64,000 nt of DNA from an uncultured Bacteroidales bacterium (GCA_902801485.1 CADCIP010000006.1:1-64000); one strand, 5' to 3'; counted from the stretch's first letter, positions 1 through 7,499 are shown. Made by a program: numbers and translations. The notes: generated from the sequence alone by a model not told the origin.

Positions 1-157
1 TGGTCAGATATTATTGAGCTGAAGTAGTTTTATTATCCATCTGTAACACTATTGCGACTTTCTCCAGTCAACTTTCTTAGGGAAAGCGTCAACTGTTTCA
101 GTTCGGAGAGTAAACACATTCAGTATAGGAAAGACACAATGACACACCATAATATAT

Positions 158-312
158 CATTGTATCATTATATCATTAGGGTTTGTAACATCGAAAAAAT
201 ACTATAGTATAATTTTATATTATATATATTTAAATATATATAATATAAACCTAATCTTACCTAAAGTTACATTTTGAAAATGCTAATGATACAATGATAT
301 AATGATACAATG
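158..312. repeat. AT-rich inverted repeat near the left edge
   Basis: A 20-nt arm at 158-177 reappears as an exact reverse complement at 293-312. The arms are built from ATGATAYA-type octamers, and the right arm is itself a short tandem array. The 115 bp between them are almost pure A/T. I see no gene between 1 and 739. The only long frame there, on the minus strand at 257-445, has no start signal and runs through these repeats. The function is unknown. Confidence 0.6.
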
Positions 313-384
313 TACAAGACAATGTGAAGAAACACAAAAAACACTTTTTGTGGTTTTGAAAAGTGTTTTTATGGTATAAAAAAT

Positions 385-415
385 TTTGACCTGCAAGAAA
401 AATGTTGTACCTTTG
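385..415 (+). promoter_or_regulatory. Bacteroidota-type promoter upstream of the HU-like remnant
   Basis: TTTG at 385-388, 19 nt, then TACCTTTG at 408-415. This matches the -33/-7 consensus of the primary sigma factor in Bacteroidota exactly. Transcription would start near 422 and run toward the truncated HU-like gene at 740, so the remnant probably kept its original promoter. Confidence 0.7.
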
Positions 416-494
416 CCGGGTATTAAGAGAAACAATTGCTACCATTAATATTAATTTTTGCGCGCATTAATACTAGCAATAAGCCCCCTCTCCG

Positions 495-511
495 CTCCCC
501 CTTTGGGGGAG
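495..511. repeat. GC-rich palindromic repeat, copy A
   Basis: CTCCCCC at 495-501, TTT, GGGGGAG at 505-511, preceded by a CCCCCTCTCCG flank. It belongs to a family of C-rich/G-rich palindromes found at several intergenic sites in the left half of the window. Confidence 0.6.
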
Positions 512-580
512 TACTTGAGACACTGAGAAAATAACGGACAAAGACTACAGAAAATGGTCGACGTTCAATGTGAAACATTA

Positions 581-744
581 AAACTAAACTTTAACTATGG
601 CCTCTTAAGGCTCTCCCCTTAAAGGGCGACTGGGGACTTTAGAGTAGCCACTGAATGTGGCTACGCCCCCACAAAGGGGAGCGAATCCCCATTCGCGACG
701 GAGGGAAGGTTGGAGGGGGTCCCAAACTAAACCTTAATTATGGC
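581..744. repeat. 122-bp multi-hairpin insertion between 21-bp direct repeats
   Basis: The 21 bases at 581-601 and at 724-744 agree at 19 positions, and each ends in ATGGC, the start of the HU-like gene. The DNA between them (602-723) is full of inverted repeats: GTAGCCAC at 644-651 with GTGGCTAC at 657-664, GCGAAT at 681-686 with ATTCGC at 691-696, and C-rich/G-rich arms at the ends. The first ATG copy is followed almost at once by a stop. The simplest reading is that a palindromic element was inserted and duplicated the gene start, like a target-site duplication. A local duplication around a repeat could look the same. Confidence 0.5.
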
Positions 745-883
745 TATTAAAGTAATTGCACAGCGCCGAGTGCTTAAAATCGGCAAGAACCCTGGAGTGA
801 AGAAATTTGTGATGCGTCCTGAACCGTACACTCCCATTCAGGAGAAGAAGGTGTTTAAGGAAGCCTCTATCCATAAGCCATAA
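740..883 (+). pseudogene. N-terminal fragment of an HU-like DNA-binding protein
   Basis: An ATG frame of 47 codons beginning MAIKVIAQRRVLKIGKNPG. This is the typical opening of the longer HU-family histone-like proteins of Prevotella and Bacteroides, which normally run past 120 residues with an IHF/HU fold that bends DNA. Here the frame stops after the KVFKEAS segment, so the DNA-binding arm and the rest of the fold are missing. A heptamer array starts two bases after the stop. A 13-codon frame at 977-1018 may be a further scrap. The promoter at 385-415 and the duplicated start at 581-601 point to decay by repeat insertion. The family call rests on memory of the N-terminal motif; translation of the fragment is possible but unproven. 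Confidence 0.55.
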
Positions 884-884
884 A

Positions 885-929
885 CGGTTAGCGGTTAGCG
901 GTTAGCGGTTAGCGGTTAGCGGTTAGCGG
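885..929. repeat. Heptamer minisatellite (CGGTTAG)6
   Basis: Six perfect copies of CGGTTAG run from 885 to 926, followed by CGG. The array starts two bases after the stop codon of the HU-like fragment. It is not a CRISPR because there are no spacers. Perfect copies suggest recent slippage, so copy number may vary between strains. Confidence 0.9.
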
Positions 930-1032
930 AACGAACAACCAACTTGGGGAGATGGAGGGGGCCAACTACAAAATCTATGTTGAAAGTAAAAGCAAACGAG
1001 AGACCCGGTTCTGCCTGAATTCACTGCGTTTA

Positions 1033-1069
1033 GAAAAAAAATCCCCACCACGGACATTCCATGGTGGGG
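1033..1069 (-). terminator. Intrinsic terminator of the BspA-like operon
   Basis: On the minus strand, an 8-bp GC stem (CCCCACCA at 1043-1050 pairing with TGGTGGGG at 1062-1069) is followed by a run of T residues (1034-1041). It lies 45 bp past the stop of the small protein at 1114. Confidence 0.85.
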
Positions 1070-1113
1070 AATAAGGTTATTTGTTTAATTGTTTTCTAAA
1101 AGTCGGTTATCAC

Positions 1114-1275
1114 TTACTGGTCCCAGAGGCCGGCTTCGGCATATTCCCTGGTTCCGGCAGGCAGGTTCGGCTCGTCCGGCTCCAGCACGTCCCAGTCGCT
1201 GCCCGAGCAGAGACGGCACGGATGCCGCAGCTGCACCGCATCTGTCAGCGGTTCGATATATTTACGTTTCTTCAT
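1114..1275 (-). CDS. Small Prevotella-type orphan protein, 53 aa
   Basis: I chose the ATG at 1275, giving a protein that begins MKKRKYIEP. An upstream ATG at 1296 would add seven residues, but it lies inside a palindromic repeat. The form is that of small proteins common in Prevotella: a basic start, a YI-P motif, a central LCSGS, then an acidic proline-rich tail. It has two central cysteines and no long hydrophobic segment. Its function is not known. It lies 70 bp downstream of the BspA-like gene on the same strand and just ahead of a good terminator, so the two are probably co-transcribed. Confidence 0.6.
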   Translation of the reverse strand: MKKRKYIEPLTDAVQLRHPCRLCSGSDWDVLEPDEPNLPAGTREYAEAGLWDQ

Positions 1276-1296
1276 ATCATTCAGACCCTCCCCCAT

Positions 1297-1316
1297 CCCC
1301 TCCCTCTAAGGAGGGG
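1297..1316. repeat. GC-rich palindromic repeat, copy D
   Basis: CCCCTCC at 1297-1303 pairs with GGAGGGG at 1310-1316, with further C-rich and G-rich flanks (1286-1320). It sits between the BspA-like gene and the 53-aa gene and may attenuate transcription between them. Confidence 0.65.
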
Positions 1317-1345
1317 GGGCTGAGAGAACTGTAGGGTCATTCTTT

Positions 1346-3751
1346 TTATTTCACAAGAATCTTCTTTCCACTCACGATATAGATACCCTTGGGTAATTTA
1401 CCATCTTGCCATTTACCATCTTGCCATTTACCATTTACCCATTTACCATTTACCATTTGTCCAGCGAGGTTATAAATCTCCCCTCTCCCCGGAGAGGGGG
1501 CTGGGGTGAGGCTGATGCCCGTCTCGTCATCTTCCTCCCCGTCCACGAAGTGCATTTCCTTAACGTAGCCTGGCTCATCGCCGTACTTGCTCTCCCTGCG
1601 GATAATCCAGCGGAAAGGCCCTACCGTCACGTTGTCGCCGTAGCTCAGACCGCCGTTGGTGTTCACATAGTAGAACGGATCTGCGCCGGTTGCCTCTGTA
1701 TCCTCGTATGTGCCGTAGAACTTGTAGATGTCCTCCAATGTTTCCGACTTAGCCAGCATGTCTGTTTTCCTGGGTTGCAGGGTGGCGTTCTCGGTGGTGA
1801 AGGCATAGTCCTTCACCGTGGTCTTGGGCTTATAAACGTACGGCATATTGGCATGCAGCACGTCGTCAGCGTTCATCTTGGAGAGGAACACCCACATGTC
1901 GCCCGATGCAGCGCCTTCGCCCGGAGCAGCTGCGTTGGCTATCATGTTTATCCTGTAGAAGTGGAAGTAGTCCTCGTCGTCCTCCGTGATGGTATAGTCG
2001 AACGGCAGCATCCAAGCCTGATGCTTGCCCACGCGGTCGGTGCCGATGGTCTTTGTGTAAGTGGCGTATGTGGCATCGGTAAGCGTAGTCTGCGTGTATG
2101 GCGTTGCATCGTTCAGGGCGACGGATACCACTTTCTCCACGAACGTCACGTTTACCGTTGCGCCGAACTTCGTCTGCCAAGCCTCTGCGTCGGTTACATG
2201 GCACAGCGTAGAGCCGTCGGCCTTAAAGTCGTCGCGGCCGGATTCTGTCCACTCCAGTCTGTTGAGGTCGGCGTTGCAATAGACATCCGTCACGCCGGTG
2301 CAGCGATAGAAGGCATCCCTGCCGATAGATGTCACGGTCTCGGGGATGGTGACGGAGGTCAGCCCGTCGCAACTGGTGAAGGTGTTGCTGGCGATGCGGG
2401 TCACAGCCCATCCGTCGGCATAGGCGGGAATCACCAGGTCGCCCGTGGGATTATTATCTCCTACATGGAACAACTCCACTTCCCTGGGTTTGACGTTGGT
2501 AACCTGGTACCACAAGCCGTTATATTGGAACCCATCGCCTACGGCAGTGATGAGGTCATTGACGATGGTGACGTTCAGCTTGCCGGTGAAGCTGCTCCAG
2601 TTGGAACTTTTGGGAACGTGCATGCTGGTGGCTTTGCCGGGTTTGAAGTCGTTCATGCCCGTGTCCTCCCACGTCAGGGTCTGAGGGTTGGCATAGCAAT
2701 AGACATCGGTGACGGCGGTGCAGCCAAGGAAGGCATCGCCGCCGATGCTGGTCACGGCAAACTGGCCCACGGTGGCATTGATGGTGATGGTACCGCTCGG
2801 AGTGCCTACGGGACCCAGCACCTCCACCGTAGCAGGGCTAAGGCCGGTAACCTTGTAGCGCAGCTTGCTGTCGTTGAACTCATCGCCTACGCCTAGACCG
2901 TCGTACACGAACTGCCCGTTCGCCTTGTACTCAAAGGCGCTCCAGTCAGTGCCCCTGTCAATGTGAATCTTCGTGGAGCCGTCGGGCTTGAAGTCGGGAA
3001 GCCTCTGGCAGTATTCTTGCCAGGTTGCATCACTCCAAACGGGCTCTGCGTCCCACGCCAGCTGCGTAGGGTCGGCACGCATATAAACGTCCGTCATGGC
3101 CATGCAGTAGACAAACGCACCGTTGCCGATGCTCGTCACGGCGGCGGGGATGGTGACCAGGTGCAGCGCAGAGCAACTGAAGAATGCCCTCTCCCCTATA
3201 GTGGTAACGGAAGAAGGAATGTCGACGGAGGCGAGATCTCCGCAATCATAGAATGCTTGCGCTCCGATGCTCGTCACACCCTCGGGAATGTCGACGGAGG
3301 TCAGCGCACCACATTCCTCGAATGTACCCGGCTCAATGGTCTTGATGCCGGCTGGGAGGTCAATCGAGGTCAAAAGGTGGCAGTTCGCGAACGCATACGC
3401 GCCGATACTCGTAACGGTGGAAGGGATGGTGACGGAGTATATAGCGCAAGCTTGGAACGCACGCGCGCCGATGCTCCTCACGCCATTCGGGATGACTACC
3501 TTGTCCACCTCGTCGCAGTGTTCGAACGCTCGATCTCCGATGCTGGTCACGTTATAGCCTTGTACATAGCTGATGAGCGTGAGGGTGCCCGTGGGCATCT
3601 CGCCGTCATATTCGGTCAGCTCCACCTCCTTAGGGCTCTCGCTGGTAACGGTGTACTTCATGCCGTTATAGACGAACTCATCGCCCACTGCCGCCCATGC
3701 CATTGCCGACGGAAGCAGGGCCATTAATAGGAAAAGTAATTTCTGTTTCAT
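1346..3751 (-). CDS. BspA-like leucine-rich repeat surface protein with T9SS-type tail, 801 aa
   Basis: The protein starts with a signal peptide of about 20 residues (ending AMAWA). Three modules of the form GD-F-YNG-Y-VT...PTG follow, near residues 22, 290 and 410. Each leads into LRR_5 repeats of the type TSIGxxAFxxC, densest at residues 70-230. Residues 540-740 are a non-repeat region. The last 40 residues have the plan of a type IX secretion sorting signal: IYNLAGQ, then LPKGIYIVSGKKILVK at the end. BspA-family proteins are surface adhesins that bind host matrix or other bacteria. The stretch before and within the tail is encoded by two DNA repeats: a GC-rich palindrome giving LTPAPSPGRGE and a GTAAATG heptamer array giving copies of NGKW and QDGKW. 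Expression probably starts at 4046-4076, which would give a leader of nearly 290 nt carrying a (GTGA)n tract. Confidence 0.88.
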   Translation of the reverse strand: MKQKLLFLLMALLPSAMAWAAVGDEFVYNGMKYTVTSESPKEVELTEYDGEMPTGTLTLISYVQGYNVTSIGDRAFEHCDEVDKVVIPNGVRSIGARAFQACAIYSVTIPSTVTSIGAYAFANCHLLTSIDLPAGIKTIEPGTFEECGALTSVDIPEGVTSIGAQAFYDCGDLASVDIPSSVTTIGERAFFSCSALHLVTIPAAVTSIGNGAFVYCMAMTDVYMRADPTQLAWDAEPVWSDATWQEYCQRLPDFKPDGSTKIHIDRGTDWSAFEYKANGQFVYDGLGVGDEFNDSKLRYKVTGLSPATVEVLGPVGTPSGTITINATVGQFAVTSIGGDAFLGCTAVTDVYCYANPQTLTWEDTGMNDFKPGKATSMHVPKSSNWSSFTGKLNVTIVNDLITAVGDGFQYNGLWYQVTNVKPREVELFHVGDNNPTGDLVIPAYADGWAVTRIASNTFTSCDGLTSVTIPETVTSIGRDAFYRCTGVTDVYCNADLNRLEWTESGRDDFKADGSTLCHVTDAEAWQTKFGATVNVTFVEKVVSVALNDATPYTQTTLTDATYATYTKTIGTDRVGKHQAWMLPFDYTITEDDEDYFHFYRINMIANAAAPGEGAASGDMWVFLSKMNADDVLHANMPYVYKPKTTVKDYAFTTENATLQPRKTDMLAKSETLEDIYKFYGTYEDTEATGADPFYYVNTNGGLSYGDNVTVGPFRWIIRRESKYGDEPGYVKEMHFVDGEEDDETGISLTPAPSPGRGEIYNLAGQMVNGKWVNGKWQDGKWQDGKLPKGIYIVSGKKILVK
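1396..1514. repeat. Heptamer array and GC palindrome inside the BspA-like coding region
   Basis: Minus-strand reading gives GTAAATG units, two of them replaced by GCAAGATG, from 1458 to 1396. Next to them at 1478-1514 is a GC-rich palindrome (CCCCTCTCC at 1480-1488, GGAGAGGGG at 1491-1499). Both kinds also occur outside genes in this window. Here they are in frame and code for tail residues of the surface protein. Confidence 0.8.
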
Positions 3752-3805
3752 CTTGTAAGTTTGTTTTAGGTTAGTAATTATTATTTATTCTATTTACGCA
3801 AGAAG

Positions 3806-3876
3806 GCGCGTCCGCCTCCCCCAAGGGGGAAGCAGACACGCCTGGTTCCAGGCCTCGGCGGACAAACCGCCTCGGC
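3806..3876. repeat. GC-rich multi-hairpin repeat, copy F
   Basis: Nested inverted repeats: TCCCCC/GGGGGA at 3817-3830, CCTGG/CCAGG at 3841-3852, GGCGG/CCGCC at 3857-3871, and a longer pair GTCCGCC (3810-3816) with GGCGGAC (3857-3863). The build resembles the element at 602-723. The interval 3752-4242 has no gene. It holds this element, the GTGA tract and two divergent promoters. Confidence 0.6.
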
Positions 3877-3900
3877 AAATATAATGATGTTTAAGAGATT

Positions 3901-3930
3901 GTGAGTGAGTGAGTGAGTGAGTGAGTGAGT
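3901..3930. repeat. Tetranucleotide microsatellite (GTGA)7.5
   Basis: Seven and a half perfect GTGA units. The tract is 150 bp upstream of the BspA-like start codon and inside its predicted leader. Such tracts are prone to slippage and can change expression when placed in a promoter or leader. Confidence 0.9.
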
Positions 3931-4045
3931 GTAGCAAAAATATCGGAACGGCCAAACTTTCCGGCCATTATTTTCGCTCCGCAAACGTTAAATATCATTA
4001 CACCGTCCTGCATACTTTTCTCCTTTTTTCTCGCTATCTCGCTTG

Positions 4046-4076
4046 CAAAGTTAAAAAGAAGCAAGGACAATACAAA
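4046..4076 (-). promoter_or_regulatory. Promoter for the BspA-like gene
   Basis: On the minus strand, TTTG (4073-4076), 19 nt, then TAACTTTG (4046-4053), an exact match to the Bacteroidota consensus. The predicted start is near 4039, leaving a leader of nearly 290 nt before the ATG at 3751. Confidence 0.7.
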
Positions 4077-4105
4077 AGAAAACGGCGGATATTTTCAGTT
4101 TATTC

Positions 4106-4137
4106 TTTGTTTATTCCGAAACTTGTAAGTACCTTTG
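4106..4137 (+). promoter_or_regulatory. Promoter for the toxin-antitoxin pair
   Basis: TTTG at 4106-4109, 20 nt, TACCTTTG at 4130-4137. It is divergent from the promoter at 4046-4076, with the two -33 boxes only 29 bp apart. The antitoxin ATG is at 4243, so the leader is about 100 nt. Confidence 0.7.
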
Positions 4138-4242
4138 CAGTCAGAAAACCGCGAGTCAGCGAGAGAAAAGCCGAATAACAATCGAGCTGTTCCGAGCGAA
4201 AGCGGGTTCAAACGAAGTTCAATACAAAACATTTATATCGTT

Positions 4243-4494
4243 ATGACATCATTACAATTAAACTCAGAGTTGTTTTTTGCATTGGGCAAGATATCCAGCG
4301 ACGAGGGACTGATGACGAAACTCCTGAAGTACGCCAAGAAACTGGCCGCCACCAAGGATGATGAAACGCTGGTTTCGAAAGAAGAATTCTTGGCCAGTCT
4401 CGAACGTGGCGAGGAAGAATACAGGCAAGGCAAGTGCACACGATTGCAACCAGGGGAATCGGTATCTGAAATGCTAAGGAGGAGCGGACTCTGA
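4243..4494 (+). CDS. Antitoxin of a YoeB-type toxin-antitoxin pair, 83 aa
   Basis: The ATG at 4243 begins MTSLQLNSELF. Earlier frame extension has only non-ATG starts. The protein is a small charged antitoxin of the kind that precedes Txe/YoeB genes in Bacteroidales: an N-terminal helical part (LMTKLLKYAKKLA) and a flexible acidic and arginine-rich C-terminal tail that would wrap the toxin. Its TGA overlaps the toxin ATG by one base (TGATG), so the two are translationally coupled. Antitoxins of this type usually repress their own promoter; here that would be 4106-4137. The role is inferred mainly from the partner gene. Confidence 0.75.
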   Translation: MTSLQLNSELFFALGKISSDEGLMTKLLKYAKKLAATKDDETLVSKEEFLASLERGEEEYRQGKCTRLQPGESVSEMLRRSGL

Positions 4495-4766
4495 TGTACA
4501 ATATTGATTTCACTACCGAAGCCCTCGAGGGGTTGGCGAAACTGGAACAGAGTGAGCCAAAAGTTTTTGCCAAGGCTGTGCGCTTCATTGAGGAATTGAA
4601 GGAACATCCCAAGACGGGTCTTGGTCACCCCGAGCCTCTGAAAGGAAAGCCCGAAGGCCGATGGAGCCGCGAAATAACAAAGAAGCACCGTATGGTGTAT
4701 CGCATTTTTGAGGAAGAAGTTCTTGTCCTTGTCCTTAGAAGTTACGGGCATTACGACGACAAGTAA
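4494..4766 (+). CDS. YoeB/Txe-family mRNA interferase toxin, 90 aa
   Basis: A RelE-superfamily toxin that would cleave mRNA on the ribosome. The family pattern is clear from residue 38 on: HPKTGLGHPEPLKG, then GRWSREITKKHRMVYRI, and GHYDDK at the very end. These hold the general acid/base Glu of EPLKG, the Arg of the SRE-HR segment and the C-terminal His-Tyr pair. The length is that of the family. The gene overlaps the antitoxin stop by one base and is followed by a bidirectional terminator. It lies alone with its antitoxin and shows no nearby mobile element. Confidence 0.9.
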   Translation: MYNIDFTTEALEGLAKLEQSEPKVFAKAVRFIEELKEHPKTGLGHPEPLKGKPEGRWSREITKKHRMVYRIFEEEVLVLVLRSYGHYDDK

Positions 4767-4792
4767 GAATTGACACGATAGTCCCATAGATG

Positions 4793-4822
4793 AAAATAAG
4801 GTGGAGGGCTCCACCTTATTTT
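4793..4822. terminator. Bidirectional terminator between toxin and mutB
   Basis: AAAATAAGGTGGAG at 4793-4806 pairs perfectly with 4809-4822. A-runs and T-runs at both sides let it act for the toxin gene (plus) and the mutase operon (minus), which converge here. Confidence 0.85.
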
Positions 4823-4843
4823 ATATACATGCGCGTGAGAGGA

Positions 4844-7009
4844 TTATTCCTTATCCAGGAGAATCTTCATCATCTCGATAGCAGAATACGGGATGGGAGT
4901 ACCAGGACCGAAGATGCAAGCTACGCCAGCCTTATAGAGGAAGTCGTAGTCCTGAGCAGGAATTACACCACCGGCAGTTACCATGATGTCCTCGCGACCC
5001 AGTTTCTTCAGCTCCTCGATGAGCTGCGGGATAAGGGTCTTGTGTCCAGCTGCCAGAGACGAAGCACCTACGATATGTACGTCGTTCTCGACAGCCATAC
5101 GGGCAGCTTCCTCGGGAGTCTGGAAGAGAGGACCCATATCCACGTCGAAGCCGCAGTCGGCATAACCTGTTGCCACTACCTTAGCACCACGGTCGTGACC
5201 GTCCTGACCCATCTTGGCAACGAAGATACGGGGACGGCGACCTTCCTTCTTCGCGAACTCGTCGGTAAGGCGCTTGGCCTCCTCGAACTCTTTGTCGTTC
5301 TTTGATTCTGAACTATACACGCCTGAAATTGTTCTGATTATTGCCTTATATCGGCCTACGATAGCCTCGCAAGCGTCACTTATCTCACCCAGAGTAGCAC
5401 GGTGGCCGGCTGCTATAACAGCCAGGTCGAGCAGGTTATGCTCTGACTTCTTGCCTTCGTTGAACTCGCGAACGCACTCTGTGATTGCCTCCAGGTCTTT
5501 CTTTACCTGAGCCTCATCACGGTTGGCCCTCAGTTCCTTCAGCGAAGCCTCCTGCTGGAGACGCACTGCGGTGTTGTCAACCTCGAGGATATCGATGGGA
5601 TCCTCGTGATCCAGACGGTACTTGTTGATACCTACGATGGTCTGAACGCCTGAGTCGATACGGGCCTGTGTACGTGCAGCAGCCTCCTCGATACGCATCT
5701 TGGGCAGACCGGTCTCGATAGCCTTTGCCATACCGCCCAGCTTCTCGATTTCCTGAATGTGCTCCCAAGCCTTGGTGTACAGCTCCTGAGTCAGCTTCTC
5801 TACATAGTAAGAACCTGCCCATGGGTCGATGTGCTTGCAGACCTGAGTCTCGTTCTGGATATAAATCTGGGTATTACGTGCGATACGGGCCGAGAAGTCG
5901 GTAGGCAGAGCGATAGCCTCGTCCAACGCGTTGGTATGGAGAGACTGGGTGTGACCCAATACGGCTGCCATAGCCTCTATACAGGTACGGCCTACGTTGT
6001 TGAAGGGGTCTTGCTCGGTCAGAGACCAACCGGATGTCTGAGAGTGGGTACGCAAAGCCATTGACTTAGGATTCTTGGCACCGAAGCTCTTAACAATCTT
6101 AGCCCACAACAGACGGCCGGCACGCATCTTGGCAATCTCCATGAAGTGGTTCATACCGATAGCCCAGAAGAATGAGAGACGGGGAGCGAAGGCATCCACA
6201 TCGATACCGGCATTGATACCGGCACGCAGGTAGTCCATACCGTCGGCCAGGGTATAAGCCAACTCGATATCGGCTGTAGCACCTGCCTCCTGCATGTGGT
6301 AACCGGAGATGGAGATACTGTTGAACTTAGGCATCTTCTGAGAGGTATATTCGAAGATGTCGGCGATAATCTTCATAGAGAATGCTGGCGGGTAGATATA
6401 GGTATTACGCACCATGAACTCCTTAAGAATATCGTTCTGGATGGTACCTGCCATCTCTTCGAGCTTAGCGCCCTGCTCCAGACCGGCATTGATGTAGAAT
6501 GCCAAGACAGGCAATACGGCACCGTTCATGGTCATGGAGACAGACATCTTGTTCAAGGGAATTCCGTCGAACAGCACCTTCATGTTCTCCAGAGAACAGA
6601 TACTTACACCTGCCTTACCCACATCACCTACGACACGCTGGTTGTCGGGGTCGTAACCACGATGGGTGGGAAGGTCGAATGCAACGGAAAGACCCTTCTG
6701 ACCAGATGCCAGGTTACGGCGGTAGAAGGCATTACTCTCCTCAGCGGTAGAGAAACCTGCATACTGACGGATGGTCCAGGGACGGAAGGGATACATCATA
6801 CTATAGGGGCCACGCAGGAAGGGTGGAATACCGGCTGCGAAGTCCAGGTGCTCCATACCTTCGAGATCCTCTTTTGTATATACGGGCTGAATGTTTATCT
6901 GCTCGGGAGTTCTCCAGTTGGCAGTAATACCAGCCTCTTTTTGCCATTGCTGGCCATTCTTTGCCTCTATGCCGGCAAAGATATCTATGTTGCTAAATTG
7001 TTTACGCAT
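4844..7009 (-). CDS. mutB: Methylmalonyl-CoA mutase large (catalytic) subunit, 721 aa
   Basis: This enzyme interconverts succinyl-CoA and (R)-methylmalonyl-CoA with adenosylcobalamin and is the key carbon-skeleton step of propionate formation from succinate. The N-terminal 560 residues form the substrate-binding TIM barrel ([19 protein letters not shown] near residue 75). The C-terminal 130 residues are the cobalamin-binding domain with the D603-x-H605-x-x-G608 motif; H605 would be the lower axial ligand of cobalt. The length matches catalytic subunits. It is the last gene of an operon with the small subunit, but the two are separated by a four-helix-bundle gene at 7051-7437. GTAAAT-type repeats lie directly upstream of its ATG at 7009. 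No epimerase or MeaB chaperone is seen nearby. Confidence 0.97.
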   Translation of the reverse strand: MRKQFSNIDIFAGIEAKNGQQWQKEAGITANWRTPEQINIQPVYTKEDLEGMEHLDFAAGIPPFLRGPYSMMYPFRPWTIRQYAGFSTAEESNAFYRRNLASGQKGLSVAFDLPTHRGYDPDNQRVVGDVGKAGVSICSLENMKVLFDGIPLNKMSVSMTMNGAVLPVLAFYINAGLEQGAKLEEMAGTIQNDILKEFMVRNTYIYPPAFSMKIIADIFEYTSQKMPKFNSISISGYHMQEAGATADIELAYTLADGMDYLRAGINAGIDVDAFAPRLSFFWAIGMNHFMEIAKMRAGRLLWAKIVKSFGAKNPKSMALRTHSQTSGWSLTEQDPFNNVGRTCIEAMAAVLGHTQSLHTNALDEAIALPTDFSARIARNTQIYIQNETQVCKHIDPWAGSYYVEKLTQELYTKAWEHIQEIEKLGGMAKAIETGLPKMRIEEAAARTQARIDSGVQTIVGINKYRLDHEDPIDILEVDNTAVRLQQEASLKELRANRDEAQVKKDLEAITECVREFNEGKKSEHNLLDLAVIAAGHRATLGEISDACEAIVGRYKAIIRTISGVYSSESKNDKEFEEAKRLTDEFAKKEGRRPRIFVAKMGQDGHDRGAKVVATGYADCGFDVDMGPLFQTPEEAARMAVENDVHIVGASSLAAGHKTLIPQLIEELKKLGREDIMVTAGGVIPAQDYDFLYKAGVACIFGPGTPIPYSAIEMMKILLDKE

Positions 7010-7012
7010 ACT

Positions 7013-7057
7013 AATATTTACTATTTGACGATGTACTATTTACAATTTATTTACGAT
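7013..7057. repeat. Degenerate GTAAAT heptamer array before mutB
   Basis: On the minus strand, GTAAATA-type units (GTAAATAAATT, GTAAATAGTACATCG, CAAATAGTAAAT) fill the gap between the four-helix-bundle stop and the mutB start. They match the units at 56987-57056. Confidence 0.65.
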
Positions 7058-7437
7058 TTCTTGGATTTGGCTATTTCCTCAGAGTGCATTCGGGTCTTCG
7101 ATGTTACAACCGACTTTGCGATGATGTTTAACAACTCAGAACACTCTTGGTGAAGCGGTTTTAAGCGTGATTCCTTCATCATCTGGCTACGTATGATAAT
7201 ATCCAGCCAATGGCAGGTCTCGTCTAGTTCTTCTTCTACCATCTTCAATTTATTTATGAAATCCTTGTCCGACTTTGCCAGACAGGCAGCACGGTAATTG
7301 GCTGAGGGGGAAGTGCCGGAACGGACAATCTGTCTGGCAATAGCAAGACCCGCTACCGTTGAGGGCATAGAGTCTACCATCCTGACAATTCTGACTGCGA
7401 AATCAGTCATTCGTTCGCGAAGCTCATCCTTATTCAT
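7051..7437 (-). CDS. Four-helix-bundle protein (23S rRNA IVP family), 128 aa
   Basis: The sequence fits the four-helix-bundle family first known from 23S rRNA intervening sequences: LRERMTDFAVRIVRMVDSMP, then ARQIVRSGTSPSANYRAA, KSDKDFINKLKMVEEELDET and WLDIII. The SxSxxANYRA motif is diagnostic. Members form a basic pentameric barrel, and relatives (Avd) work with diversity-generating reverse transcriptases, but the job of stand-alone copies is unknown. No reverse transcriptase is present here. The gene sits between the two mutase subunits on the same strand, with degenerate GTAAAT repeats on both sides, which suggests it was inserted into an existing operon. Confidence 0.88.
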   Translation of the reverse strand: MNKDELRERMTDFAVRIVRMVDSMPSTVAGLAIARQIVRSGTSPSANYRAACLAKSDKDFINKLKMVEEELDETCHWLDIIIRSQMMKESRLKPLHQECSELLNIIAKSVVTSKTRMHSEEIAKSKKS

Positions 7438-7462
7438 AAATAACTAAATAGCAAAATTGAAA

Positions 7463-7499
7463 ATAAATCGTAAATCGTAAATAGCTAAACCGTAAATTA
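7463..7499. repeat. Degenerate GTAAAT heptamer array after mutA
   Basis: AAATCGTAAATCGTAAATAG and a further CGTAAATTA lie between the mutA stop and the four-helix-bundle start. Together with 7013-7057 they flank the inserted gene. Confidence 0.65.

Noticed and set aside
257..445. 62-codon minus-strand frame
   Set aside because: It runs through an inverted AT repeat and the plus-strand promoter and has no recognisable protein pattern.
1406..2896. 496-codon open frame on the plus strand opposite the BspA-like gene
   Set aside because: It is the antisense shadow of a repetitive, GC-rich gene. Its translation has no motif, and the minus-strand frame has a signal peptide, LRR repeats and a sorting tail.
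3790..3984. 64-codon minus-strand frame through the GTGA tract
   Set aside because: Its middle is only the LTHS reading of the tetranucleotide repeat and its end lies in a GC-rich palindrome. It is leader sequence, not a gene.
7051..7437. Diversity-generating retroelement accessory protein (Avd)
   Set aside because: The fold family is related, but there is no reverse transcriptase, template repeat or variable repeat in the window.
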